The notes beneath the pieces were generated by a model. It made no database searches. It had not been told where the DNA came from and saw only the letters and a program-made list of their open reading frames with translations. A stretch of 64,000 nucleotides of DNA from Rhizobium etli 8C-3 (GTDB taxonomy: Bacteria > Pseudomonadota > Alphaproteobacteria > Rhizobiales > Rhizobiaceae). Position 1 is the stretch's first letter, and every line of letters starts with the position of its first letter. The position numbers were made by a program, and so were the translations under genes. This document shows, piece after piece, positions 27,323 to 34,721 of this stretch. Location of the stretch: positions 1,367,001 to 1,431,000 of the forward strand of contig NZ_CP017241.1 of the NCBI RefSeq assembly GCF_001908375.1. The letters run 5' to 3'.

Positions 27323-28452
27323 ACGCGCATCGGCATAAGCACGATCAGGTTTTCGGGATGGGCTCCGATGCTGCGGAGCACGGCGGGGGAATTCGTGTCG
27401 CCAAGCGCCATGGTCAGCTGTTCGCCGGGCAGGTGAGACAGCGCGTCGTTGACGTATCGTGCGTTAAAGCCGATCTCCAATTCGGCGTGGCCGTCGTAAG
27501 ACAGCGTGTCCGAGGCGTCGCCGGCATCCGGGTTCTTGACTTCAAGGTGCAGCTGGCCGCCGGCGAAGCTGAAGCGGACGGCGCGACCGCGCTCGCCGCT
27601 GACCGTGGCGACGCGATCGATGGCGGCGGCGAGCGTCGGCGCATCGAGCGTCGCTTCCATGTCGTGGCCGTTTGGCACGACGCGGACGTAATCGGGGAAG
27701 GTGCCGTCGACGAGCTTAGAGGTGATCAGCGACGAGCCGCCCGAAAGCCGGATCAGGTTTTCGGAAAGCTCGACGATGATCTCGCCCGCCTTTGGCAGGA
27801 TCTTCTCGATTACCTTTATGGACTGGCGGGGAATGATGACGCCAGGCATGGCGGGGTCCATCTCGGCCTTCACGTAGCGCTTCGACAGGCGATGGCCGTC
27901 GGTCGCGACGAGAATGACGCCTTGGTGTTCGGCGTCTGCCGCCGTCGGATGCAGGAAGATGCCGTTCAGGTAGTAGCGCGTCTCTTCGGTCGAGACGGCG
28001 AAACCACAGGCAGTAATCGCCGCGGCAAAGTCGCCGGCGGCGATCGTGAAGCGGTGCTGAAAGCCGCCTGGTACCTTCATTTCGTGAAAGTCGGACGCGG
28101 GCAGAACCTGCAGGCTGAACTTCGAGCGACCCGCCTCGATCACCACGGCATCGAGCTTTCCGCCCTTGCGCTTGACCGTGACGTCGCAGCCGTCCGGCAG
28201 CTTGCGGACGATATCAGCGAGCAGCCCTGCGGGGACGGTGAAGGGCTCGAAATCGACATCGGCGATGGCCTTGAACGGCGTCGATGCCTCGATGTCGAGA
28301 TTGGTGAGGCGCGCCGAGAGCGAGCCCGGCGCCGCACCTGCCTCGATCAGCACGTTTTGCAGGATCGGGATGGTATTGCGCTTCTCGACGACATTGGCCG
28401 TCAGGGCGAGCGCCGCCATGAGAGCGGACTTTTCAGCCGTGAACATCTTCAA
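27319..28452 (-). CDS. dnaN: Phage-encoded DNA polymerase III beta subunit (sliding clamp)
   Basis: A full-length clamp, 377 aa, with all three domains: MKMFTAEKSALMAALALTAN, EKRNTIPILQNVLIEA and LTNLDIEAST (domain I); FAVSTEETRYYLNGIFLH and LVATDGHRLSKRYV (domain II); and FPDYVRVVPN, FNARYVNDALSHL and the C-terminal NLIVLMPMRV (domain III). It would hold a polymerase on phage DNA or recruit host Pol III. Siphoviruses of this size rarely bring their own clamp. Its start overlaps the DUF4326 gene by 20 bases. Confidence 0.93.
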   Translation of the reverse strand: MKMFTAEKSALMAALALTANVVEKRNTIPILQNVLIEAGAAPGSLSARLTNLDIEASTPFKAIADVDFEPFTVPAGLLADIVRKLPDGCDVTVKRKGGKLDAVVIEAGRSKFSLQVLPASDFHEMKVPGGFQHRFTIAAGDFAAAITACGFAVSTEETRYYLNGIFLHPTAADAEHQGVILVATDGHRLSKRYVKAEMDPAMPGVIIPRQSIKVIEKILPKAGEIIVELSENLIRLSGGSSLITSKLVDGTFPDYVRVVPNGHDMEATLDAPTLAAAIDRVATVSGERGRAVRFSFAGGQLHLEVKNPDAGDASDTLSYDGHAELEIGFNARYVNDALSHLPGEQLTMALGDTNSPAVLRSIGAHPENLIVLMPMRV

Positions 28453-28852
28453 TTGTCTCCGGATTGGCGAGACGCAGGAGAACGTCCGCGTGGCAAGGCA
28501 TATCGAGGCTGCACCAGCATGCGAGGTTGCTCCCTCGTAGCTCGGTGACCTCTTCGATCTTCACCCTCGTCAGGCGGCCTTCGCAAAGGGCGCTCTCGTA
28601 ACATTCAGCGGCGCGCCGCGCGGCGTCTGCCTGCGTTCGATGAAAGGGGTAATTGATCTCCTGGTCATGAGCGCCGGCCCACGCCGCAGCATTCGTGTCG
28701 TGGAAGCGCCCGCGGACCTTTACCTTCCACGGATTGCCCCATCGGCCCGGGCGCGCGACATTCATAGCCAGCAGCCCATTGGCTGCCAGCGATGCTTCTT
28801 CGAGGCGAAACCCACGCTTGCGCAAAAGCTGGATGCGGACCGGCTTTGTCAT
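28433..28852 (-). CDS. DUF4326 domain protein
   Basis: A 139-aa protein with the DUF4326 pattern: VARPGRWGNPWKV, a central AAECYESAL, and ELRGSNLACWCSLDMPCHADVLLRLAN with the conserved Cys-Trp-Cys and Pro-Cys-His. The family is found in phages and mobile DNA; its biochemical role is not established. It lies 2 bases after the DUF2303 gene. Confidence 0.85.
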   Translation of the reverse strand: MTKPVRIQLLRKRGFRLEEASLAANGLLAMNVARPGRWGNPWKVKVRGRFHDTNAAAWAGAHDQEINYPFHRTQADAARRAAECYESALCEGRLTRVKIEEVTELRGSNLACWCSLDMPCHADVLLRLANPETIEDVHG

Positions 28853-28854
28853 GG

Positions 28855-29808
28855 TCAGACGCCAGTCATTTCCGGCGCGCCCTGGAAATGCGGCAGACCG
28901 GTTTCGGAAGCGGCGCGTTCCATGTCACGCAAGACCTGCTGGGTGATGTAGACGTCCGGGCGGTAGAGTTTGACGATCCACTTGATGCTGCCGCCGGAAA
29001 GGCGATAGCGCAGGCGCACGGGAATGCGGGCAGGATCGCCCATGAAGAAGGGTGGAACGGCGAGGATGAACATGCCCGGAACATCCATCTTGTTGCCGTT
29101 GGAGTCGCGGTGCTCTTCTTCAAAGGTGATCTGGCCTTCGCCGCTCTGCAGCGTGACGGCGTTCTTGACGCGCGTTTCGGAAAAGACCTGGAGGCCGCGC
29201 GAAAGCGTCACCAGCTCGGTCGGATACGCGACGCGGAAGCTGAACTTGTGGCGGAAGTCCTCGCTTTCCTGATCGTCTGGCGCGGCCAGTTCGGCGATAT
29301 GGTCTTCGATGAATTGGGCGAACTGCTCCTGCTCAAGCGGCTTGCCGTCGATAGCGTTCCACGCCTGCCACTCCTCGGAGAGCGGGAACTCGTAGTGGAT
29401 GCGGTGCTTGCCGTTATCAGCCGCCCCGCCCGGCGTCGTTCTGTGATAATCGATCACGGCCGTGAGCGACGGCTTCTGCCAGTTTGTGTTGGCGAAGATG
29501 GCGCTGTCATTCGTACCGTGCCGGGTGACCAGGTCGATGAAGCTTTCCAGAGTCGTAACTTTCGCCGTGCCGGTTTTGCGCGCAGGTGAGAAGCGGTAGT
29601 GCTCGAAGAGGCTGTGAACGCCACCGATCACGCCCCGCTCGCGATCGACGAAGACTGGGATTTCGGTTGGGACACCCGGGATCGGCTGCGTCAGCTTCAC
29701 CGTCGCGAGCTGCGAAGCGGCCTTGTCGGCAAGCGACGTGATTTCGTCGATGGCGATGCCGGTGATGCTCTTGAACGGTTCGAGCACTTCGATGTTTCCA
29801 TCTTGCAT
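28855..29808 (-). CDS. DUF2303 (YfdQ-like) phage protein
   Basis: A 317-aa protein matching the DUF2303 family, found beside recombination and replication genes of temperate phages. Recognisable blocks are GGVHSLFEHYRF, FANTNWQKPSLTAVIDYHR, FPLSEEWQAWNAIDG, FAQFIEDHIAEL and PPFFMGDPARIPVRLRYRL. The function is unknown. It is grouped with SSB and dnaN, which suggests DNA metabolism. Confidence 0.85.
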   Translation of the reverse strand: MQDGNIEVLEPFKSITGIAIDEITSLADKAASQLATVKLTQPIPGVPTEIPVFVDRERGVIGGVHSLFEHYRFSPARKTGTAKVTTLESFIDLVTRHGTNDSAIFANTNWQKPSLTAVIDYHRTTPGGAADNGKHRIHYEFPLSEEWQAWNAIDGKPLEQEQFAQFIEDHIAELAAPDDQESEDFRHKFSFRVAYPTELVTLSRGLQVFSETRVKNAVTLQSGEGQITFEEEHRDSNGNKMDVPGMFILAVPPFFMGDPARIPVRLRYRLSGGSIKWIVKLYRPDVYITQQVLRDMERAASETGLPHFQGAPEMTGV

Positions 29809-29837
29809 GTGTCAGGTCCTTTGCGGGTTGGGAGAGG

Positions 29838-30179
29838 TCAGGCGGTTTCGCGGTCGCGCACTTCGCGCGGCGAGAACATGTCGTGCTGCTGGGGATGCTC
29901 GGTCGAGAGCGCGCCACCTTCGGTGACCCAGTAGACGGAGGCGCGGCGCGGCCGCTTCGGCGTCTTGGTTGCAACGTCGGCGTTGATCGTCACCATGCCG
30001 TTGGCGACGGCGAAATCGAGCTTCAGCGTAAGGTTGCCCTTGAACGTAGATTTCGGGCTATCGTTCGACAGGTCGGCGAGCTCTTCGAGCACTTCCTGAA
30101 GCTTGGCGGAAAACTCCTTGTTGAGTTCGCCGCCTTCGAGCATGCCGATCAGCGCGTGGCTGTCGCGGATGATTTTCAT
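29838..30179 (-). CDS. Hypothetical phage protein next to DUF2303
   Basis: A 113-aa acidic-N, basic-C protein (LQEVLEELADLSND, then VATKTPKRPRRASVYWVTEG). I do not know the family. Beta-rich middle (GNLTLKLDFAVANGMVTINADV). It lies between SSB and DUF2303 with 18- and 29-base gaps, each with AAGGAC(C)-type ribosome sites. Likely part of the same early operon. Confidence 0.65.
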   Translation of the reverse strand: MKIIRDSHALIGMLEGGELNKEFSAKLQEVLEELADLSNDSPKSTFKGNLTLKLDFAVANGMVTINADVATKTPKRPRRASVYWVTEGGALSTEHPQQHDMFSPREVRDRETA

Positions 30180-30197
30180 TGAGAGGTCCTTTCAGGG

Positions 30198-30707
30198 TTA
30201 TCCGCGCCATTCCGGCGCAAAGGGAATGTCGTCATCCATGTCTCGGGAGAAGTTGGCAGGCGCGCCGCTGGAGCCGGAGGCCGCGCGCGTGGCGCGATCC
30301 CCATCGAGGCCGTAATCACCCGGACCGTCGCCGCCGGCGCGGTAGCCGGAGCCTTCGCGCTTGTCGAGCAACTGAATGGAGGTGTTGAAACCCTGCAGGA
30401 CGATCTCGGTCGAATACCGATCTTGGCCGTCGCGGTCTTGCCACTTGCGCGTCTGGAGCTGGCCCTCGACGTAGATTTTCGAGCCCTTCTTCACGAACTG
30501 CTCGACGAGCTTCACCAGCGGCTCGGCGAAGACGACGATGCTGTGCCATTCGGTCTTTTCGCGGCGCTCGCCGGACGTGCGGTCGCGCCAGCTTTCCGAG
30601 GTAGCGAGCCGGATCGAGGCGATCGAGCGGCCGTCTTGCGTCCGGCGGATTTCGGGATCGGCGCCGAGATGGCCGAGGAGAATGACTTTGTTGACGGAGC
30701 CGGCCAT
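30198..30707 (-). CDS. ssb: Single-stranded DNA-binding protein
   Basis: A 169-aa SSB. The OB-fold reads MAGSVNKVILLGHLGADPEIRRT, IASIRLATSESWRD, EKTEWHSIVVF and GSKIYVEGQLQTRKW. A Gly-rich linker leads to the acidic tail DDDIPFAPEWRG, a variant of DDDIPF not at the very end. It coats ssDNA in phage replication and recombination. The ATG at 30707 overlaps the upstream stop; a GTG one codon earlier is also possible. Confidence 0.93.
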   Translation of the reverse strand: MAGSVNKVILLGHLGADPEIRRTQDGRSIASIRLATSESWRDRTSGERREKTEWHSIVVFAEPLVKLVEQFVKKGSKIYVEGQLQTRKWQDRDGQDRYSTEIVLQGFNTSIQLLDKREGSGYRAGGDGPGDYGLDGDRATRAASGSSGAPANFSRDMDDDIPFAPEWRG

Positions 30708-31075
30708 CACGCCACCTCCGCTGCAGTTGCCGGCACGTCCGGCGACGGGAGCTTTTCGCTGCCGACGTAGAGCAAGGCGAGGAAGACACTGGCGAGTAGC
30801 AGGTCGGAGCCGCTTTCAGTGCGGGCGTAGGGATCGCCGTCTATAATGCGGCGCGCGAAATGTTCGGCGGCAACCAGGTCGACCGGCGCGATCAAGCAAT
30901 CAAAATGCTGGTCGACGAGTGCGACGGCTGAGGTGCCGAAGGTTCGCGTCACCGGCGTGCCGTCCTTGGCGGTGCCTGCCGGAAGCTCGCCGGAAACGTC
31001 GGTCAGGACGATCTTGCAGCCGGAGCGGCCGAAGCTGTCGTCGATGACGGTGCAGGGAATCGGTGATTTCTTCAC
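30707..31075 (-). CDS. Hypothetical phage protein
   Basis: A 122-aa protein starting MKKSPIPCTVIDDSFG, with KIVLTDVSGELP and a C-terminal helix SDLLLASVFLALLYV. Not recognised. The GTG at 31075 overlaps the stop of the HD gene by four bases (GTGA), and its stop overlaps ssb, so it is fixed inside the operon. The longer open frame upstream overlaps the HD gene entirely and is not used. Confidence 0.65.
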   Translation of the reverse strand: MKKSPIPCTVIDDSFGRSGCKIVLTDVSGELPAGTAKDGTPVTRTFGTSAVALVDQHFDCLIAPVDLVAAEHFARRIIDGDPYARTESGSDLLLASVFLALLYVGSEKLPSPDVPATAAEVA

Positions 31076-31770
31076 AGACGATACTCCATCGTGCCGCGAT
31101 GGGCGGCGTTTGCGGCGGCTGCGCCGTAGAACTGGTCCTCGCCGATCAGCCTCTTGAAGCAGTCGACGAAGGCCTCTTCCGCCTTCATCGCGCCCCATGG
31201 CTTGATGGCGCCCTTTGTCTTCGGCGTAGGGTAGCGGTCGAGCGGATAGGCCTCGATGGCGCGTGGGCCGCACAGCGCGCGCGCCTCGGCACCCGCCATG
31301 CGCTTGTCCATGTTCTTAACCATGGACTTCTGGCTGTTTGTCCAGACAGCAGGGATTGGCAGCCCCGCCGCGGCATAGATCGCCTCGTCCCATGACGATT
31401 TCACCATGTCGACGATGCGGCGATAGAGGGCGGCTGCCTTCGGATCGACCTCGCGGATCGAAGCCTCGATCAGGTGCATCGTCGGCTCGATGATGTCGCC
31501 GATCAGCCCCTCGTGCGCATCATGCAGCAGGAAGAGCGCTGCCGTGCGGGCATCGGCGCCCTCGTTGATCAGCGCCTCGGCGCCCATGACGCAATGCTGA
31601 GCATCGCTGTATGCGGTGCCGATGCGGCTTCCCGCGAAACGCGGGATAACGGAAAGCCGCGCGGCGATCTCCGCGAAATTGATTTCGCAGGCAAGCGGCG
31701 CAGCCAGATCCATCAGCGATCCATCGGCGCGGAAGGAAGGAATGGGGGAGGAGGCGAGGCGGGCTGTCAT
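31072..31770 (-). CDS. HD-domain phosphohydrolase (YfbR-like)
   Basis: A 232-aa protein with an HD metal site: H59 in SDAQHCVMGAEAL, H83-D84 in LFLLHDAHEGLIGDI and a downstream helix with DEAIYAAAGLP. Proteins of this type cut 5'-deoxynucleotides or similar phosphate esters, and phages use them to adjust nucleotide pools. The exact substrate is not visible. It is in the early leftward operon. Confidence 0.8.
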   Translation of the reverse strand: MTARLASSPIPSFRADGSLMDLAAPLACEINFAEIAARLSVIPRFAGSRIGTAYSDAQHCVMGAEALINEGADARTAALFLLHDAHEGLIGDIIEPTMHLIEASIREVDPKAAALYRRIVDMVKSSWDEAIYAAAGLPIPAVWTNSQKSMVKNMDKRMAGAEARALCGPRAIEAYPLDRYPTPKTKGAIKPWGAMKAEEAFVDCFKRLIGEDQFYGAAAANAAHRGTMEYRL

Positions 31771-31985
31771 CAGCGGCGGTCATCCCATGCGAGCTGCTGT
31801 TCATAGGAAGCCAGCGCGCGGTAGGACTGCGCGCCGACATTGATGATGGCGAGGATCGCGAGTGCCCACGACAGCGAGCAAATGAGCGCCATCGTCTTGT
31901 AGGGAACGCGCTGCATCTGCTCGATCGGGATGACCGGCGGCGGTTCGACGCGCGCGCCGAAGGGTGTGAAGTGATTGCTGTCCAT
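31770..31985 (-). CDS. Small single-pass membrane protein
   Basis: A 71-aa protein (start MDSNHFTPFGARVEPPP) with one hydrophobic helix, TMALICSLSWALAILAIINVG, and a short polar tail. I chose the ATG at 31985 because GAGGG lies 8 bases upstream; an ATG at 32045 would add 20 polar residues. Unknown role. Confidence 0.6.
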   Translation of the reverse strand: MDSNHFTPFGARVEPPPVIPIEQMQRVPYKTMALICSLSWALAILAIINVGAQSYRALASYEQQLAWDDRR

Positions 31986-32059
31986 GAGAAGAACCCTCGC
32001 ATCGGTTTCGATATGACCGCGCCCGAGGGGTGACGAGCGGGCCATACCGAAGCCGATAG

Positions 32060-32266
32060 TCAGGCGACGCGGCGCACGGAGCGCTTGTCGGCGATTATCT
32101 TCGCTTCGCTGGCGTAGCGATTGATCTGGCGATCAGAGAATTCTTCGCGCAATTCATCGCGGGTACAGCCCGGCCGGACCAGCATGAAGTCGGAGATTTC
32201 GCGGGCAATATCGCGGCCGATTGCAGCGCGGACAGGTTCGACGATAGGGGGTTGGGTTTGCATCAT
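32060..32266 (-). CDS. Small phage protein under repressor-type operators
   Basis: A 68-aa protein (MMQTQPPIVEPVRAAIGRD...). The segment ISDFMLVRPGCTRDELREEF resembles a short DNA-binding helical unit. A GAGGAG ribosome site precedes the ATG at 32266. Two operators (32300-32314 and 32335-32349) lie just upstream, so it is probably the first gene of the leftward early operon, repressed in the lysogen. Confidence 0.65.
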   Translation of the reverse strand: MMQTQPPIVEPVRAAIGRDIAREISDFMLVRPGCTRDELREEFSDRQINRYASEAKIIADKRSVRRVA

Positions 32267-32299
32267 TGCTCCTCGAAGCGTTGCTATCGGGAGGCAATA

Positions 32300-32349
32300 T
32301 GTCGAATATCGACAATAGATGTCAAGCCGTATGTTGTCGATTATCGTCA
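32300..32349. promoter_or_regulatory. Left operator pair of the phage repressor
   Basis: TGTCGAATATCGACA (32300-32314) is a perfect 15-base palindrome. TGTCGATTATCGTCA (32335-32349) differs at two positions. The first is identical to the site at 33373-33387 beside the Cro-like gene. Both precede the leftward operon, so they are OL-like. Confidence 0.75.
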
Positions 32350-32402
32350 ATAGCGTCGGCTTAGAAGATAAGCGTATGTTGTTATTCGACAAATATAGAA
32401 TC

Positions 32403-32432
32403 ACAAAAGGCGGCATGCTAGCCGCCTTTTGT
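32403..32432. terminator. Bidirectional terminator hairpin
   Basis: Perfect 12-base arms ACAAAAGGCGGC / GCCGCCTTTTGT around ATGCTA, lying between the small membrane protein gene and the leftward operon promoter. It would stop transcription coming from the repressor operon. Confidence 0.85.
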
Positions 32433-32449
32433 CTGTTAGCCGTGTTGGC

Positions 32450-32644
32450 TTAAGACTTAGTCGAGGAGTAAACGCCGAAGGGCTGATCTAACCGAGAGAC
32501 GATGCGGCTGGCCGCAAGTATCAACCATCCTCCGCACCAAAGAATGCAGCCGCCGATCTCCTGGATAGCGCTCGGCCCTACAATGAAGACCAAGACAGAT
32601 GCCGCCAGCGTGAGAATGCTGATGACAAAAAGCACAGCTGGCAT
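32450..32644 (-). CDS. Small two-helix membrane protein
   Basis: A 64-aa protein with two hydrophobic helices (VLFVISILTLAASVLVFIVG and GGCILWCGGWLILAAS). It lies downstream of the repressor on the same strand and upstream of a strong terminator, so it is likely expressed in the lysogen and might act in superinfection exclusion. That role is a guess. Confidence 0.6.
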   Translation of the reverse strand: MPAVLFVISILTLAASVLVFIVGPSAIQEIGGCILWCGGWLILAASRIVSRLDQPFGVYSSTKS

Positions 32645-32670
32645 GCGTTCCTCCGGTCTCGTTCCCTCAG

Positions 32671-33303
32671 CTATTCCTCGCGTTGTACGCTAAAAACTAC
32701 CTTGCCGACAACCCGAACGATGTTTCCGTCGCCTTCGAATGGATCGATCGGGACTTGGTGACGTGGGTCATTAGATTCGGGAAGCAGCCAGAGCTTGCCT
32801 GTGTCATCCTTGAAGAGCTTTTTGACGGTGGCCTCGCGTAAGCCGTCGGGCCGTTCGACCTCTATAATGTAGCGCTTTCCGGGCACGGGTGTCTCACCCG
32901 TTTCCAGGATGTCCGTATAAATAAGCGCGGAGCCATCCGGGTAGCGCAGGTTCATCGACGGGCCGCGGGACTCCGCGCCATGTAATGTAAAAGGGCGCAG
33001 GTCCGGATCGTCCGGTACCTGGACGTCGTAGCAGTCTTCCTCCTCCCAGAGGTGAGATTCTGCCCAATCTCCCGCTTGAACATGCTGCCTGACGCGGACC
33101 GTCCTGACGTTGCCGTGGTCAGCAATCAACTCGGCCGGCTCACGATTGAAGATCTCGGCGAGCTTGCGCATTTTAGTTAGCGTCAGCTCGGTCTTCCCCT
33201 TCTCAAGGCGATTGTAATTTTCTGTGGAAATGTCGAGCGCGGCCGCAACGTCAGCCTGCGTCATTCCACTCAACTCCCTGATTTTCTTCAGTTGATTTGT
33301 CAT
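32671..33303 (-). CDS. LexA/CI-like self-cleaving repressor
   Basis: A 210-aa repressor. The N-terminal HTH_3 (XRE) domain is MTQADVAAALDISTENYNRLEKG. The C-terminal S24 peptidase domain has a cleavage site A77-G78 (VQAGDWAE), the nucleophile Ser116 (GPSMNL) and a base Lys161 (EATVKKLF). It should hold lysogeny and be inactivated by RecA-driven self-cleavage after DNA damage. Three operators lie between it and the divergent Cro-like gene. It is the sole strong repressor candidate in the window. Confidence 0.9.
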   Translation of the reverse strand: MTNQLKKIRELSGMTQADVAAALDISTENYNRLEKGKTELTLTKMRKLAEIFNREPAELIADHGNVRTVRVRQHVQAGDWAESHLWEEEDCYDVQVPDDPDLRPFTLHGAESRGPSMNLRYPDGSALIYTDILETGETPVPGKRYIIEVERPDGLREATVKKLFKDDTGKLWLLPESNDPRHQVPIDPFEGDGNIVRVVGKVVFSVQREE

Positions 33304-33313
33304 GCGTCACTTA

Positions 33314-33387
33314 TAACGATTATCGTCAAGTCATGTATGACGATAAACGACAATATAGCGTCTTGCGTTTATTGTCGAATATCGACA
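33314..33387. promoter_or_regulatory. Right operator cluster of the phage repressor
   Basis: Three 15-base sites: TAACGATTATCGTCA (33314-33328), TGACGATAAACGACA (33338-33352) and the perfect palindrome TGTCGAATATCGACA (33373-33387). They fill the 117-base gap between the divergent repressor and Cro-like genes, as OR does in lambdoid phages. Two OL copies repeat the motif. Confidence 0.78.
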
Positions 33388-33420
33388 TATTGACGATATG
33401 GAGTTGGACGAATTGATTAG

Positions 33421-33672
33421 ATGAAGCTGAAAGAGTGGCGACTTACGCGAGAGCTAACGCTGGCTGAAATGGCATCTGCGCTCGAAATCGAAAACGCGCG
33501 GACCTACCAGCGTTATGAGGACGGCGAAAACCGCACTGACGCTCCGCTCGTAGAGCGCATTATCGCGTTCACGGGCGGAAGCGTCTCTCTCGACGACCTT
33601 CACGCTCAACGCCTCGACTGGCTTCGCGCAAACCGCCCCGAAGCTTTTGGTCGACGGGAGGCCGCAGAATGA
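33421..33672 (+). CDS. Cro-like XRE-family regulator
   Basis: An 83-aa protein with a helix-turn-helix (LTLAEMASALEIENARTYQRYEDG). It is divergent from the repressor across the operator cluster, the position of Cro. It should favour lytic growth by repressing the repressor gene. Its tail (SVSLDDLHAQRLDWLRANRPEAF) is not part of the HTH. A weak ribosome site makes the start only probable. Confidence 0.75.
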   Translation: MKLKEWRLTRELTLAEMASALEIENARTYQRYEDGENRTDAPLVERIIAFTGGSVSLDDLHAQRLDWLRANRPEAFGRREAAE

Positions 33673-33773
33673 TGGCCTCGACGATTTCTCCGCCGCGCCG
33701 CCCATCGCCACGGGCAGGCGCGCACCTCGGCCGGAGCTTGCTCTCCTCCTGGCGCTCCGGCCGCCTTCTATTC

Positions 33774-33849
33774 CGCAGGGTAGGGAAGCGGTCATCCCGC
33801 GTGGTTCATACCCACGAGAGCGCAGGTTCAAATCCTGCCCCTGCAACCA
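33774..33849 (+). tRNA. Phage-borne initiator-like tRNA-Met(CAT)
   Basis: A 76-base tRNA with encoded CCA. Acceptor strands CGCAGGG / CCCTGCA leave a C1-A72 mismatch, the hallmark of bacterial initiator tRNA; discriminator A73. D-stem GGGA/TCCC; anticodon stem CGTGG/CCACG with loop TTCATAC (anticodon CAT); variable loop AGAGC; T-stem GCAGG/CCTGC with loop TTCAAAT. The anticodon stem has only two of the three conserved G-C pairs of initiators (T-A at 29-41). All lengths are canonical. It lies right after the Cro-like gene, facing right. The small open frame across it (33669-33884) is spurious. Confidence 0.9.
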
Positions 33850-33985
33850 GTTTCGATGTCCGTTTCGCATGTGGTCCTCCGTGACCTGCTGACGGACTGA
33901 AGCTCACATTTTCGGAACCTTCCCACCACGGGAAAACACGCCGGGATTTCCCGGCGCGGGAAACCTTTTGTCTTTGCGAGGCCCC

Positions 33986-34495
33986 ATGACCAACGACACG
34001 ATGACGAACGCTTGGTTCCACCGGCTCAAGGCTGCGAACCGTATGTTGATCAAGCTGAACGGCGGGATCGAGGCCTCTGCCGAAATCACTTCGCTTTCGA
34101 AGAGCCAGATCGGCCGCTGCCACAGCGACAGCGATACGGAGCTGCTGCCGCTGCCCGCCGTCATGCGGCTTGAGGCCGAATGCGGCAACTATGCTGTGAC
34201 CCGGGCGCAGGCCGAGTTGCACGGTTGCAAGCTCTCCGATCCGCGGGAAGGGGCCGCAGATGGTGCTACCGTCATGCGTGGTGCCGCCGAACTTGGCGGC
34301 CGCGTGGCGCAGTATCAGCACAATCACGCCATCGCCTCGCTCGATCTGAAGCTTTGCCGTTCCGAGCTGCTGCAAGGCGTGCGTGACCTGCAATCGGTCA
34401 TCGAGAGCGCCAGCCTCCTCTTGAACTCCTATGCATCGGCGCTAGCCAAGGGCGGCGAGGACGCGCCGGCGCTCCGCCTGGTCGGCGAGGATTAA
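33986..34495 (+). CDS. CII-like phage regulatory protein (putative)
   Basis: A 169-aa protein. The segment GIEASAEITSLSKSQIGRCHS followed by LPAVMRLEAECGNYAVTRA resembles the CP76/CII group of P2-type phage regulators. The C-terminal half is helical (LQGVRDLQSVIESASLLLNSY). Its place as the first protein gene after the Cro-like gene and tRNA fits a lysis-lysogeny switch. Homology is by eye only. The ATG at 33986 is chosen over upstream in-frame codons. The 136 bases before it hold no gene. Confidence 0.55.
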   Translation: MTNDTMTNAWFHRLKAANRMLIKLNGGIEASAEITSLSKSQIGRCHSDSDTELLPLPAVMRLEAECGNYAVTRAQAELHGCKLSDPREGAADGATVMRGAAELGGRVAQYQHNHAIASLDLKLCRSELLQGVRDLQSVIESASLLLNSYASALAKGGEDAPALRLVGED

Positions 34496-34499
34496 GCCG

Positions 34500-34721
34500 A
34501 TGGCGAAGAGCAATCCCACGTCCATCACCTTCAGAAACATGAAGATGAAGCCGGAGCATGTGGCGCAGCTGATGCGCGACCTGAACCGTCATTCAATCCC
34601 CGCCGCTTCCGCGACAGGCTACGAGTGCCCCAAGTGCGGGCATGTTCTCGCCATCGCCGAGATTGTCGAGCGCTACTGCGCCAAATGCGGCGACATCGAG
34701 CCTCGCGAGGTGCGGGCATGA
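34500..34721 (+). CDS. Small zinc-ribbon protein
   Basis: A 73-aa protein whose second half reads ATGYECPKCGHVLAIAEIVERYCAKCGD, a four-cysteine zinc ribbon (CPKC...CAKC). The N-terminus is basic and might contact nucleic acid. The stop overlaps the start of the GcrA-like gene (ATGA). Function unknown. Confidence 0.7.
   Translation: MAKSNPTSITFRNMKMKPEHVAQLMRDLNRHSIPAASATGYECPKCGHVLAIAEIVERYCAKCGDIEPREVRA

Noticed and set aside
32300..33387. Host LexA boxes
   Set aside because: The alphaproteobacterial SOS box is GTTC-N7-GTTC; the repeats here are TGTCGA-type palindromes confined to the immunity region.
33669..33884. 71-aa ORF overlapping the Cro-like stop and the tRNA
   Set aside because: It reads through the tRNA and has Arg/Ser-rich noise; the tRNA fold is far better supported.
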